From a virus, in IMG/VR virus record IMGVR_UViG_3300005529_001094, positions 1-64,000 of that record: a stretch of 64,000 bases of DNA; one strand, 5' to 3'. Below are positions 48,766 through 55,019 of this stretch, one piece after another. Position 1 is the stretch's first letter. Each line of letters begins with the position of its first letter. Made by a program: the position numbers and the translations under genes. The notes below the pieces were generated by a model. It was not told the origin of the DNA and made no database searches. It saw only the letters and a program-made list of their open reading frames with translations.

Positions 48766-48984
48766 CTAGCCCTCCGGCAGTAGCGCCCGCGCCATTGCCT
48801 CGATCCGAGAGAACCGAGCGTAGCTCAGCGCGTGGCGTTCCATAGCCTCGCGGTCGCCCGAGAGCGCCGCCGACTGCATGCGGCGCGCGGCGCGACGGAC
48901 CGCGACGCGTAGGCGCGCGTGCAATCGCTCGCGGCGCGTCGGATACATAAGCCGGCCGTAGCAGGCTGCAGTATGTGTGTGCAT
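48766..48984 (-). CDS. small basic helical protein
   Basis: A 72-residue protein rich in Arg (RRERLHARLRVAVRRAARRM), predicted helical, and therefore likely to contact nucleic acid. ATG 48984 follows GGAGGG, which is supplied by the GCG-GAG-GGC-TAA end of the upstream gene. It ends in LLPEG. No family recognised. Confidence 0.5.
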   Translation of the reverse strand: MHTHTAACYGRLMYPTRRERLHARLRVAVRRAARRMQSAALSGDREAMERHALSYARFSRIEAMARALLPEG

Positions 48985-48988
48985 CGGG

Positions 48989-49618
48989 TTAGCCCTCCGC
49001 GCCGCCCGCGAGTAACCGCGCGATCGCGCACGCCATATCGATCGAAAGCGACCGAATGTTGATTGACACACTGTCGCCGCTTACCTGTACGTCGGCCGCG
49101 TTGTCGCCGCGCGTCCAGTAGGACGAACCGCCCGCGCGATGCTGCGGTTGGTAGAGGTCCAACCCCGCAGCGCGCAGGCGCGCGACGTTCGCCGCTACCT
49201 TCGCGGCGTAGCTGTCAGACCGCGCGCGCCGTGCACGGAACTTCGCCATGGCATCGTCGAGCGCCGGGAGCAACCGCCGCTTGATTTCCGAAGCGACGCG
49301 GTCCGGCGCGGCGTCGAGCGCAACCGTGATCACGGGACGCGCAACGCCCGATGGCCATAGGTCGCGATGGCGAGTCAGGTCCGCGGGGTCCGGCGCGACG
49401 TCGCCGCGAACGATCAAGCGGCGCCTGTAGCCGTCGACACTGAAAGTCAATTCGCATTCGTTCGCGTCGGTCAATTCACAGGCGCGCCAAGCGCGATCGC
49501 CGTCCGCATCCGGCTTACCTTGCGTCCATTTGCGGTCGCCGATCGACAATATTTCGCCGATGGTTGCGACGCGCGCCGGTAGCGCCCGCTCGGATACTTG
49601 CTGGTTTTCGTATGACAT
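48989..49618 (-). CDS. hypothetical protein
   Basis: A 209-residue protein. The first 80 residues are beta-rich (EILSIGDRKWTQGK, ECELTFSVDGYRRRLIVRGDVAPDP). A long helical stretch (ASEIKRRLLPALDDAMAKFRAR) follows, with a C-terminal beta/helix part. One of the largest genes of the accessory array, with no recognised domain. ATG 49618 lies 3 nt after the preceding stop. It ends in GGAEG, feeding the next ribosome site. Confidence 0.5.
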   Translation of the reverse strand: MSYENQQVSERALPARVATIGEILSIGDRKWTQGKPDADGDRAWRACELTDANECELTFSVDGYRRRLIVRGDVAPDPADLTRHRDLWPSGVARPVITVALDAAPDRVASEIKRRLLPALDDAMAKFRARRARSDSYAAKVAANVARLRAAGLDLYQPQHRAGGSSYWTRGDNAADVQVSGDSVSINIRSLSIDMACAIARLLAGGAEG

Positions 49619-49621
49619 AGC

Positions 49622-49916
49622 TCAACCCTCCGCGCGGCGCGCCGGGCGTGACCGCTTGAATAGCTCGCGCCCGTCGACAGTTTCGACGATGCGAGCGCCA
49701 ACCTTGGCCAGCGCGTCGCCGGGCGTGAGCTTATCGGCGCACGCGGCGCACATAACGTTTTCCGAGCGATTGCCGCTCGCGTGCTCGACGGTCAGGATGA
49801 CCGTGCGCCGGCAATCGAGAATGCTGCCACAGTGACGGCAAGTGATGGAGTAGCCGGCCGCCCATTTCAGCAGATTGCGGTTGAGTGTTGGCGCGATGCC
49901 TAAGGTGTCTTCCATG
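49622..49916 (-). CDS. zinc-ribbon protein
   Basis: A 97-residue protein with CRHCGSILDC near residue 26 and CAACADK near 56, the paired knuckles of a zinc ribbon, and a C-terminal helix. ATG 49916 follows AGGAGATACC. The operator-like element ATTGACAATGTC ends directly at this ribosome site. Its own ATG (49929) is in frame and would add four residues (MSGDT). So the element may control translation or initiation here. Confidence 0.6.
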
Positions 49917-49924
49917 GTATCTCC

Positions 49925-49937
49925 TGACATTGTCAAT
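49925..49937 (-). promoter_or_regulatory. ATTGACAATGTCA operator-like element abutting a ribosome site
   Basis: On the minus strand ATTGACAATGTCA runs straight into GGAGATACC-ATG. It is too close to the start codon to serve as a -35 box for this gene, which argues that the element is bound by a protein or acts in the RNA. Confidence 0.55.
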
Positions 49938-49950
49938 GCGCGCGACGCAG

Positions 49951-50181
49951 CTATGGACGCTGCAGCGCGCGACGGAACACCGTCTGCCGATTGCCGTCCG
50001 CATCCTCTACGACTGCGAAGGTATGCGACCAACCGCGCATATTGGGACCGTAGTAACGCGTGACGCCACGCACGCGCGCGTTGCGCTCGATTGCGCGGCC
50101 GCGCGGACAGCCGTGCGTCAACGGTTCGCACAAGTCCAGTACGCCGGGGCGGTAGATCCAAGGGAATCGAGGGCGCGCCAT
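49951..50181 (-). CDS. small hypothetical protein
   Basis: A 76-residue protein (PRFPWIYRPGVLDLCEPLTHG, RGVTRYYGPNMRGWSHTFAVVEDADGNRQTVF). It is beta-rich, with an SH3-like feel (paired strands around G-x-x-H-T-F-x-V). Basic overall. Function unknown. Confidence 0.5.
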   Translation of the reverse strand: MARPRFPWIYRPGVLDLCEPLTHGCPRGRAIERNARVRGVTRYYGPNMRGWSHTFAVVEDADGNRQTVFRRALQRP

Positions 50182-50185
50182 GGTC

Positions 50186-50392
50186 CTAGCCCTCCGCGGC
50201 CGCGCGCTGCGCCGCGCGAATGCGGCGAAGTAGCTCGCGCGCGAATTGCGGGCTGACGCGACCGCGCCAGAATGGACCCCGGCCGCCTCGCCTTACTTCG
50301 CGCGGCCCGCATCCGGCGGGTCCGTCGTAGAACCAACCTTCGGCGTCGCGGGTTAGTGTCAGCATGCCAAAACGGTAGACCGTGGCGTCCAT
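50186..50392 (-). CDS. small hypothetical protein
   Basis: A 68-residue protein: an N-terminal beta-hairpin (ATVYRFGMLTLTRDAEGWFYDG) and a basic C-terminal helix (FARELLRRIRAAQRAA) ending AEG. The final codons create the GGAGGG ribosome site region for the next gene. Function unknown. Confidence 0.5.
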   Translation of the reverse strand: MDATVYRFGMLTLTRDAEGWFYDGPAGCGPREVRRGGRGPFWRGRVSPQFARELLRRIRAAQRAAAEG

Positions 50393-50418
50393 AGCTCAAC
50401 CCCCTCCGCGCCGCGCGC

Positions 50419-50691
50419 CTAGCGCCCGCCCGTGGCCAGAAGCGACCACGTCCCGTCATCTTCCGCGCAGTAGATCGCGAGCACGATGCCGCGCGGCGCG
50501 TCGACCACGAATCGCACGGCGCGGCCGCAGCCGACATCCACGCTCGGTACCGCGCTGTAGGCGACCACGCCCGTCGCGGCGTCATGGGTAACGGGGTCCA
50601 GCTCGCCGAACGTCCAGCGAGCGGGAGTGTCGGGAAACGACTGTGAACCGATCAAGCTAATGAAAGCGGCAACTGCAGTAAGCATTTTCAT
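50419..50691 (-). CDS. small exported protein
   Basis: A 90-residue protein with a short signal-like N-terminus (KMLTAVAAFISLIGSQSF), followed by a beta-rich domain with two Cys (VGCGRAV and AIYCAED) likely to form a disulfide. ATG 50691 overlaps the previous TGA, but the second ATG at 50685 has better spacing to GGAGG. Another periplasm-directed product in a phage accessory array. Confidence 0.5.
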   Translation of the reverse strand: MKMLTAVAAFISLIGSQSFPDTPARWTFGELDPVTHDAATGVVAYSAVPSVDVGCGRAVRFVVDAPRGIVLAIYCAEDDGTWSLLATGGR

Positions 50692-50846
50692 TCCTCCACA
50701 AGTCCGGTATGCGATTCACAATCTTCGCACCATGTGTCGTCCGCATCGTCCGCCGGTTGAACTACTGCGTTCGTATTTGGGTCCACCCAAACGTGAGCGC
50801 GCACGTGGCGGCCGCCGCACTTCGCGCAAACAGGTCTAGTCGGCAT
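50688..50846 (-). CDS. 52-residue zinc-ribbon microprotein
   Basis: Starts MPTRPVCAKCGGRHVRAHVW and ends with CEDCESHTGLVEE: two CxxC knuckles 30 residues apart, a typical zinc ribbon. GGAGG precedes the ATG and the stop overlaps the next start by ATGA. A 16-bp palindromic hairpin lies 17 nt upstream of the start codon. Confidence 0.6.
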   Translation of the reverse strand: MPTRPVCAKCGGRHVRAHVWVDPNTNAVVQPADDADDTWCEDCESHTGLVEE

Positions 50847-50863
50847 TATTCCTCCAGGTTGGT

Positions 50864-50879
50864 GGCGCCCGCGGGCGCC
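50864..50879 (-). promoter_or_regulatory. GC palindrome in a gene leader, copy 1
   Basis: GGCGCCCGCGGGCGCC, a perfect 16-bp palindrome 17 nt before the 50846 start codon. A near-identical element sits at 51094-51109, 16 nt before the next gene's start. The shared placement suggests a leader hairpin controlling translation or RNA stability. Confidence 0.5.
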
Positions 50880-50882
50880 GGG

Positions 50883-51077
50883 TTAGGGCGTTACTTCGTA
50901 TCGTCCGATCGCGTTGCCGTTGACGTCCAGTAATTGCCGGGCGCCGACCGTGCACCGCTGGCGAATGGCAAGTTGAATCTCGCCCGGCGCAATGCTGCGC
51001 AGGATTCGACAGGCCTCACGCGCGGGATTAGGCTCGAATGCTGCGTTGTCCATTTCGATTGTGACGGTGAGTGTCAT
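50883..51077 (-). CDS. small hypothetical protein
   Basis: A 64-residue protein: strand (MTLTVTIEMDN), helix (PAREACRILRSIA), then strands (IQLAIRQRCTVGARQLLDVNGNAIGRYEV). A compact alpha-beta fold. It is preceded by a leader hairpin (51094-51109) and the TTGACAATGTT element, an unusually complete regulatory leader for such a small gene. Confidence 0.5.
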   Translation of the reverse strand: MTLTVTIEMDNAAFEPNPAREACRILRSIAPGEIQLAIRQRCTVGARQLLDVNGNAIGRYEVTP

Positions 51078-51093
51078 TGTCGCGCCTTCCTAT

Positions 51094-51109
51094 GGCGCCC
51101 GCAGGCGCC
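51094..51109 (-). promoter_or_regulatory. GC palindrome in a gene leader, copy 2
   Basis: GGCGCCCGCAGGCGCC, one base different from the perfect palindrome at 50864-50879 and in the same position relative to its gene. It lies between the operator-like element at 51116 and the start at 51077. Confidence 0.5.
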
Positions 51110-51115
51110 GTTGCG

Positions 51116-51126
51116 AACATTGTCAA
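51116..51126 (-). promoter_or_regulatory. TTGACAATGTT operator-like element
   Basis: Leftward TTGACAATGTT overlapping the stop of the upstream gene, 39 nt before the 51077 start. No -10 box follows at 16-18 nt. Confidence 0.5.
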
Positions 51127-51356
51127 TCGCGAACGCCCGGAAAGACCACGGGTCCGGTGATCGGGCAACCGCGCCAATGCGACTGGCCCGTCCTTACCGC
51201 GTCGAGAAAATCGGCCAGCGAGCGCAGGTTGATCGCGGCGGTTCCGGCAACGTCCTGCCATGATGCATTGCCGGGTCCGACGACATCACCCGCGAGGATG
51301 TCGAGGTCGCCGATAGCGTCAAGGTAAAGCTTCTGCACAGTGTCGTAGATGTCCAT
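51123..51356 (-). CDS. small hypothetical protein
   Basis: A 77-residue helical protein (DIYDTVQKLYLDAIGDLDILAGD, RSLADFLDAVRTG). ATG 51356 follows the GGAGGG that ends a 13-codon leader ORF at 51360-51401. Function unknown. Confidence 0.5.
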   Translation of the reverse strand: MDIYDTVQKLYLDAIGDLDILAGDVVGPGNASWQDVAGTAAINLRSLADFLDAVRTGQSHWRGCPITGPVVFPGVRD

Positions 51357-51359
51357 CGG

Positions 51360-51401
51360 TCAGCCCTCCGCGAGCGCCGTACGCTCGTCTGTTGTCGACA
51401 T
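51360..51401 (-). CDS. 13-codon leader ORF starting inside an operator-like element
   Basis: MSTTDERTALAEG; its ATG is the centre of TTGACAATGTCGACA, and its last codons GAG-GGC-TGA form the ribosome site for the 51356 start. An analogous 14-codon ORF (MSTGPRGPLGRMGG) arises at 12484 before the capsid gene. It could be a leader peptide coupling translation to the next gene. Too short for coding evidence. Confidence 0.3.
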   Translation of the reverse strand: MSTTDERTALAEG

Positions 51402-51407
51402 TGTCAA
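51397..51407 (-). promoter_or_regulatory. TTGACAATGTC operator-like element
   Basis: Leftward ATTGACAATGTCGACA between two genes, 41 nt before the 51356 start. Same family as the elements at 49925, 51116 and 60889. Confidence 0.5.
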
Positions 51408-51412
51408 TGCCC

Positions 51413-51751
51413 CTAGCGCGCGACGGCGCCGCTGCGCCGGTAGACGCGCACGGCCCCGCGACGGTCCCGCAGCGTTCGCACGAATGCCGTTGCCATGGCC
51501 CGCTCGCAACGGCGGTTGTCCCGAGCGATGGCCAGTAACCGCACGCCATGCCGATAGCGGCGTCGGCGCTCGATTGCGCTCGCAGCGGTCAGGAGCCAAC
51601 GGCCGGCGCGCCCGGCGAGCGTAGCCAGCGGCGAGCGTGGCGCATAGCGGTAGGCGAGGGTGCCCTCGCACGCGACCGGCGACGTGCGCGCCATGTCGGG
51701 CGCGAGCGCGATGCGGGCGCGATCGGATAGCTGTAGGGTTGCGGTTGTCAT
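51413..51751 (-). CDS. basic hypothetical protein
   Basis: A 112-residue, very basic, Arg/Ala-rich protein (TTATLQLSDRARIALAPDMA, YRYAPRSPLATLAGRAGRWLL). ATG 51751 follows GGAGGGTCGC. Its first six codons, ATGACAACCGCAACCCT, are shared with an internal ATG of the next upstream gene, so the two initiation regions are duplicates. Function unknown. Confidence 0.5.
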   Translation of the reverse strand: MTTATLQLSDRARIALAPDMARTSPVACEGTLAYRYAPRSPLATLAGRAGRWLLTAASAIERRRRYRHGVRLLAIARDNRRCERAMATAFVRTLRDRRGAVRVYRRSGAVAR

Positions 51752-52113
51752 GCGACCCTCCGCGTCCGCCGGGTGATTCCGCGGTCGGTCCATTCGAGCT
51801 TGTCGAGATGCACGCCCTCACGCGGCGATCCGAGGTCGCTGCGGTCGACGTACCAAATCTTGCGACATGATGGACACGTGCGGTCGTATGTCTCGCGCGG
51901 GACGTCTGCGATCGCAGTGAACAATGCGAGACGGCCGCAACACGGGTACTTCGCGCGCAGCGTGCGCCGTGGCAGGGTTGCGGTTGTCATGGCGTCACCC
52001 GGCGGGCGCCGCTCGCCCGCGGTCGCACCGAACAGGACCGGGCATCCGCAGCGGCGGCAACCGGCATCGTGGTCAACGTCGATCAACGGCGTTTCGCATT
52101 CGCAGTACAGCAT
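51748..52113 (-). CDS. double zinc-knuckle protein
   Basis: A 121-residue protein. The N-terminal part has CECETPLIDVDHDAGCRRCGC (CxC and CRRCGC knuckles). The C-terminal part has YPCCGRLALF and CPSCRKIWYVDR, a second zinc ribbon. ATG 52113 follows GGAGGTCTGACGCC. An internal in-frame ATG at 51990 begins the MTTATL sequence duplicated in the following gene, so the protein may be a fusion of two small ribbon genes or have two starts. Confidence 0.55.
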   Translation of the reverse strand: MLYCECETPLIDVDHDAGCRRCGCPVLFGATAGERRPPGDAMTTATLPRRTLRAKYPCCGRLALFTAIADVPRETYDRTCPSCRKIWYVDRSDLGSPREGVHLDKLEWTDRGITRRTRRVA

Positions 52114-52117
52114 GGCG

Positions 52118-52540
52118 TCAGACCTCCTCTGAGCGCAGCACCTCGGCCACCGCGTCGACCGTGCCGTTGTCGCGACCGGCGCAGACGAGCGCACCCGTGC
52201 GCTGGCCAGTCGGCACGTCGCGAGGCGTCGGACGCTCCCAGCAACGCCCGATCGCGTACCCGTAGGCGAACGCGGTCGCCTCGCGCTGGTAGCGGCGCCC
52301 CTCGCGCGCCTGGGCGAGCTCGTCATAGGTCGCGAGATACATCGGCGCAGTGCGGTCGGGCGCCGCGTCCGCGTCGGCCGCGTTGTACTGCACCCAGCCC
52401 AGTGCGCCGTCGACCTGCGGCGCGCGGCCGTGCGTCGCGTGGTCGATTTCCCATCCGTCGCAGATCCGCAGTGCGGTGCGGAGCGATTCCTCGCGCGCCT
52501 CGCGATCCCAGAAAGCCAAGTACGCTTCGCCGAATGCCAT
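52118..52540 (-). CDS. hypothetical protein, first gene of the leftward operon
   Basis: A 140-residue alpha-beta protein (AFGEAYLAFWDREAREESLRT, GALGWVQYNAADADAAPD, TAFAYGYAIGRCWER). ATG 52540 follows GGGGGAG. Two promoter candidates with TTGACA boxes lie 70-145 nt upstream, so it heads the leftward early/accessory operon. No domain recognised. Confidence 0.55.
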   Translation of the reverse strand: MAFGEAYLAFWDREAREESLRTALRICDGWEIDHATHGRAPQVDGALGWVQYNAADADAAPDRTAPMYLATYDELAQAREGRRYQREATAFAYGYAIGRCWERPTPRDVPTGQRTGALVCAGRDNGTVDAVAEVLRSEEV

Positions 52541-52585
52541 CGTCTCCCCCTTCGTGCTGTGCACAATGTCGCTAACCACGATGCC

Positions 52586-52614
52586 GTTATGCAATGGGCC
52601 TGCAGCACTGTCAA
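52586..52614 (-). promoter_or_regulatory. leftward sigma-70-type promoter candidate (proximal)
   Basis: On the minus strand TTGACA (52614-52609), a 17-nt spacer and CATAAC (52591-52586). The -35 is part of an operator-like TTGACAGTGC, so repressor binding would block it. It is 46 nt upstream of the 52540 start. Confidence 0.5.
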
Positions 52615-52657
52615 CGACCTTCTGAGAGATTTCTGAAAAACGTAGCGCTGGCGCGGG

Positions 52658-52685
52658 AAAATAGTTGCGACAATGTCAATGTCAA
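52658..52685 (-). promoter_or_regulatory. leftward sigma-70-type promoter candidate (distal) with tandem operator
   Basis: TTGACA (52685-52680), a 16-nt spacer and TATTTT (52663-52658). The -35 box is followed at once by a second TTGACATTGTC, so two overlapping operator-like elements cover it. With the proximal promoter this would drive the leftward array. Confidence 0.55.
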
Positions 52686-52776
52686 GCAATGGACGAAGGC
52701 GTAGCTACCCGAGCGTAAGTTACGGTGGCGTAGCGTAGGCGTGCGGGGCGAGGGGGCGGCGAGGGCTGACGTCTAA

Positions 52777-52943
52777 TTGAAAACGATTCTCAATTTCATG
52801 TCGGCCACCGCGGCGCTCGGAAGGCAGACCGACTGGCCTGGCGCAGTGCGGCAACCAGATGTGGTTCAACGCGGTGCGGCTGGTTCAAATGAACCAGGCA
52901 ACGGGCCGACGCTGACCGTCGGTCAGTGATTTTGATAATCACT
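52777..52943. promoter_or_regulatory. palindrome cluster in the divergent control region
   Basis: Four different inverted repeats: TTGAAAACGATTCTCAA (52777-52793, resembling half of a Fur box), TGGTTCAAATGAACCA (52881-52896, perfect), CTGACC-GTC-GGTCAG (52912-52926, perfect) and AGTGATT-TTGAT-AATCACT (52925-52943, perfect, with a Fur-like GATAATC core). They lie between the leftward promoters and the rightward promoter of the 53049 gene. Such density is typical of a switch region. Confidence 0.5.
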
Positions 52944-52975
52944 TTCAATTGGACTTCCACCGCAATGCGTTGTGT

Positions 52976-53004
52976 TTGACCTAGGCGCCGCTCTGTTCTA
53001 TTTC
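52976..53004 (+). promoter_or_regulatory. rightward sigma-70-type promoter candidate
   Basis: TTGACC, a 17-nt spacer and TATTTC, ending about 45 nt before the ATG at 53049. It would drive the only rightward gene in this part of the genome. Confidence 0.5.
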
Positions 53005-53048
53005 TGGGCCTTGCCGAAGCAATTCGTTATTGCTTGGGGGTCAGAAAA

Positions 53049-53645
53049 ATGAGCGAAAACGTAGACTTACAGGGGAATTCCCCGGATTTGCCCCGGTTCT
53101 CGGACGTGGCCAACCAGCTAGCGGCGCCGCTTCCGGTGCCCGCATCCGAGACGGTCAAACGACGGCCGGGCGCGCCCAAGGGAAATCAGAACGCGCGCAA
53201 GCACGGGTTGCGGACGCGCAACTTTCGGGCATTCGATCGGCGGAAGGGTGCCGATCGGCGAGCGCTCGAAACCGTGGCCGCGATCGAGCGAGCGCTAGGC
53301 GAGAAGCGCGCGACGCCCCAGCGCTTGCTCATTCTAGCCAACGTCGCGCGACGTCTGCGCGACCTCGCAAAGGTCGACGGCTACCTAGCCCGCACGGGCG
53401 AATTCATTGGCAAGTCAAAGGGGATGCCCACGCCCACGCCGCTCGTGGAGTACCGCCTGCGGTTGCTCGAATCGATCGACCGGGCGATGGAGCGCATCGG
53501 GCTAGACGCCGGCGCGCCGGCGCGCGCGACCCTCGCCGATGTCGTCGCATCGTTCAGCGCGGTCGACACCGACGACGATGGGTCTAGCGACCCCGGAGAC
53601 GAGAGCTCCGGCGGCGCGGCACCCGCGGTACCGCCCGCGGCGTGA
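53049..53645 (+). CDS. KHG-motif DNA-binding protein, possible small terminase-like
   Basis: A 198-residue protein with RRPGAPKGNQNARKHGLRTRNF near residue 40. The G-A-P-x-G-N-x-N-A-x-K-H-G motif is frequent in small phage proteins near terminases. A helical centre (ALETVAAIERALGEK, LLILANVARRLRDLAKV) and an acidic, Pro/Ala-rich tail follow. It is transcribed alone, against all its neighbours, from a palindrome-rich control region. It is followed by a terminator-like hairpin. It could be a regulator or a displaced small terminase subunit. The motif alone does not decide. Confidence 0.55.
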   Translation: MSENVDLQGNSPDLPRFSDVANQLAAPLPVPASETVKRRPGAPKGNQNARKHGLRTRNFRAFDRRKGADRRALETVAAIERALGEKRATPQRLLILANVARRLRDLAKVDGYLARTGEFIGKSKGMPTPTPLVEYRLRLLESIDRAMERIGLDAGAPARATLADVVASFSAVDTDDDGSSDPGDESSGGAAPAVPPAA

Positions 53646-53725
53646 TCGCGCGCCTCGCGGGCGCCTGGCGCGTTGGCGGGGCAGCCTCGCGGGGGTCGCG
53701 ACTACCCATGGGGACCCCCCGCTTG

Positions 53726-53747
53726 AGCGGTCGCGGCCGCTTTTGTT
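53726..53747 (+). terminator. intrinsic terminator after the 53049 gene
   Basis: AGCGG (53726-53730) pairs with CCGCT (53737-53741) and is followed by TTTTGTT. About 80 nt after the stop, it ends the single-gene rightward unit and faces the oncoming leftward operon. Confidence 0.55.
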
Positions 53748-53836
53748 GCGCGTAAATCCCGCCGCAATCCTGGGACTTTTTCCGACGCGACGCGTCACCG
53801 CGGGGCGCCAGCACGTGTGCCTACCGGCCCGAGCCG

Positions 53837-54043
53837 CTACCCAAGGAGCGCCGAGAGCACGTCGACGAGTTCGCGGGCCATGTCCGGCGTAAGGGTGAGG
53901 CTGGGGATCCGGGCCGTCGGTGCCGAAATCGTGATCGCCGCACTGGCCCCCTCCTCCTTGACCATCTTGACCTGGCCGCCGACTCTCCGCCTGACCAGCT
54001 GCGGACCGCGGAGATACCCGCGCTGCGCGCGCTCGATGCTCAT
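53837..54043 (-). CDS. small hypothetical protein
   Basis: A 68-residue protein (a basic N-terminus, IERAQRGYLRGPQLVRRRVGG, then strand-helix TLTPDMARELVDVLSALLG). The start overlaps the preceding TGA. The C-terminal pattern S-L-T-L-T-P-D-M-A-R-E-L resembles the same region of the next gene (SPEAARELWEMLGA), so the two may be distant paralogs. Function unknown. Confidence 0.5.
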   Translation of the reverse strand: MSIERAQRGYLRGPQLVRRRVGGQVKMVKEEGASAAITISAPTARIPSLTLTPDMARELVDVLSALLG

Positions 54044-54225
54044 CGCCCCTCCCCCGGGACCGCCCCGAGCATCTCCCAGAGCTCCCGGGCGGCCTCGGGT
54101 GAATGGAGATAGGTGATGGGTCCGTTGCCGAAGTCCTCATGCGGGGTCACCTCGATGCACGTCGTCGGCTCCGTCGAGGGACGCCGGACCCTGTAGAACT
54201 TCCCCTCGAGCTCCACGACCCTCAC
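54040..54225 (-). CDS. small hypothetical protein
   Basis: A 61-residue alpha-beta protein (RVVELEGKFYRVRRPSTEPTTC, SPEAARELWEMLGAV). The GTG start overlaps the upstream TGA (GTGA). It shares a C-terminal helix pattern with the downstream neighbour. Function unknown. Confidence 0.5.
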   Translation of the reverse strand: MRVVELEGKFYRVRRPSTEPTTCIEVTPHEDFGNGPITYLHSPEAARELWEMLGAVPGEGR

Positions 54226-54518
54226 TGGGGCACCTCCGTCGCCGGCGTGGCCTCGGCGAGCTTCATTCGCTCCGAGACCACCTTCGCGAGCGTGGCGATC
54301 TGGGCCGTGACGTCACGGACGAACGTGACCGAGGTCGCCGGGATCGCGTACATGGGCTTCCGGTGGTCGTCGAGGAAGGTGACCCACCCCTCGCTCGTTC
54401 GCATGTCGTGCACACCTTGAAGGTAGAGCTCCGGGAGCACCTTCCCGTCCTCGCCCCGGACCTCGCACCCTGGCCTAAGGGAAACGACCCAGATATGTCC
54501 TTGCGCCCTGCTATCCAT
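54222..54518 (-). CDS. hypothetical protein
   Basis: A 98-residue protein with a beta-rich body (HIWVVSLRPGCEVRGEDGK, GWVTFLDDHRKPMYAIPATSVTFV) and a C-terminal helix (TAQIATLAKVVSERMKL). ATG 54518 follows TAGGAGG. It is the first gene left of the iteron-like block. Function unknown. Confidence 0.5.
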   Translation of the reverse strand: MDSRAQGHIWVVSLRPGCEVRGEDGKVLPELYLQGVHDMRTSEGWVTFLDDHRKPMYAIPATSVTFVRDVTAQIATLAKVVSERMKLAEATPATEVPQ

Positions 54519-55019
54519 TTCGCCTCCTACCCCCCATTTTGGCACCACCCGCACCACCCTTGGCACCACCCTTTTCTGAAGGTTGGTGACACTTTTTCTG
54601 AGCCAGGTCGTGGACTTACGCGATTGTCACCACGGCACCACCAAAAACCGGTCCCTATACTACCAGGGGGGTTGGTGGGCCTTGGCATATGCCATATTCC
54701 TACTCCCCCTATTTACCTTCCATTACTAAAATGGTGGTGACAGGTAGTGACAAGCTGTAACTGCCCGGCGAGACAGGAGAAAGTTGTCACACCGCAGTGC
54801 GTCATGGGGTGGTGCCGGCACCACCCTGGGGCGGTGACGCGGCAGGCCCCCCCCACGGCCCTCGCGGGCAACGTGCTTGACGCCCGTCGGGGCCCGTGCT
54901 ATTCGTGCGCCTGCCGACCGGGCCCCCGGGGCTCCGGTCGGAGAGCTCGCCCGCCACGTGCGGAAGGAGTAAGGGCGGCGTCGGGTAGCGGTCGGGCCGC
55001 CCCGGCGCCGTCAACTTGC
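54519..55019. repeat. 500-bp non-coding block with iteron-like repeats, origin candidate
   Basis: GGCACCACC occurs at 54541, 54562 and 54634, with a variant at 54551. The inverse GGTGGTGCC is part of a perfect 20-bp palindrome at 54807-54826. A second family, GTGACA/TGTCAC, occurs at 54586, 54625, 54737, 54747 and 54784. The centre (54640-54730) is the most AT-rich part of the region and contains the palindrome TGGCATATGCCA (54683-54694). Repeats, an AT-rich core and a position inside the replication-side array fit a replication origin. From 54850 to 55019 I see nothing distinctive. Confidence 0.5.

Noticed and set aside
52777-52793. A confident Fur box
   Set aside because: Only about half of the 19-bp consensus is matched, so it is reported as Fur-box-like only.
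54363-54740. Rightward 125-codon ORF with many HHP repeats
   Set aside because: It overlaps the supported leftward gene and the iteron block, and its His/Pro repeats are translations of the GGCACCACC iterons.
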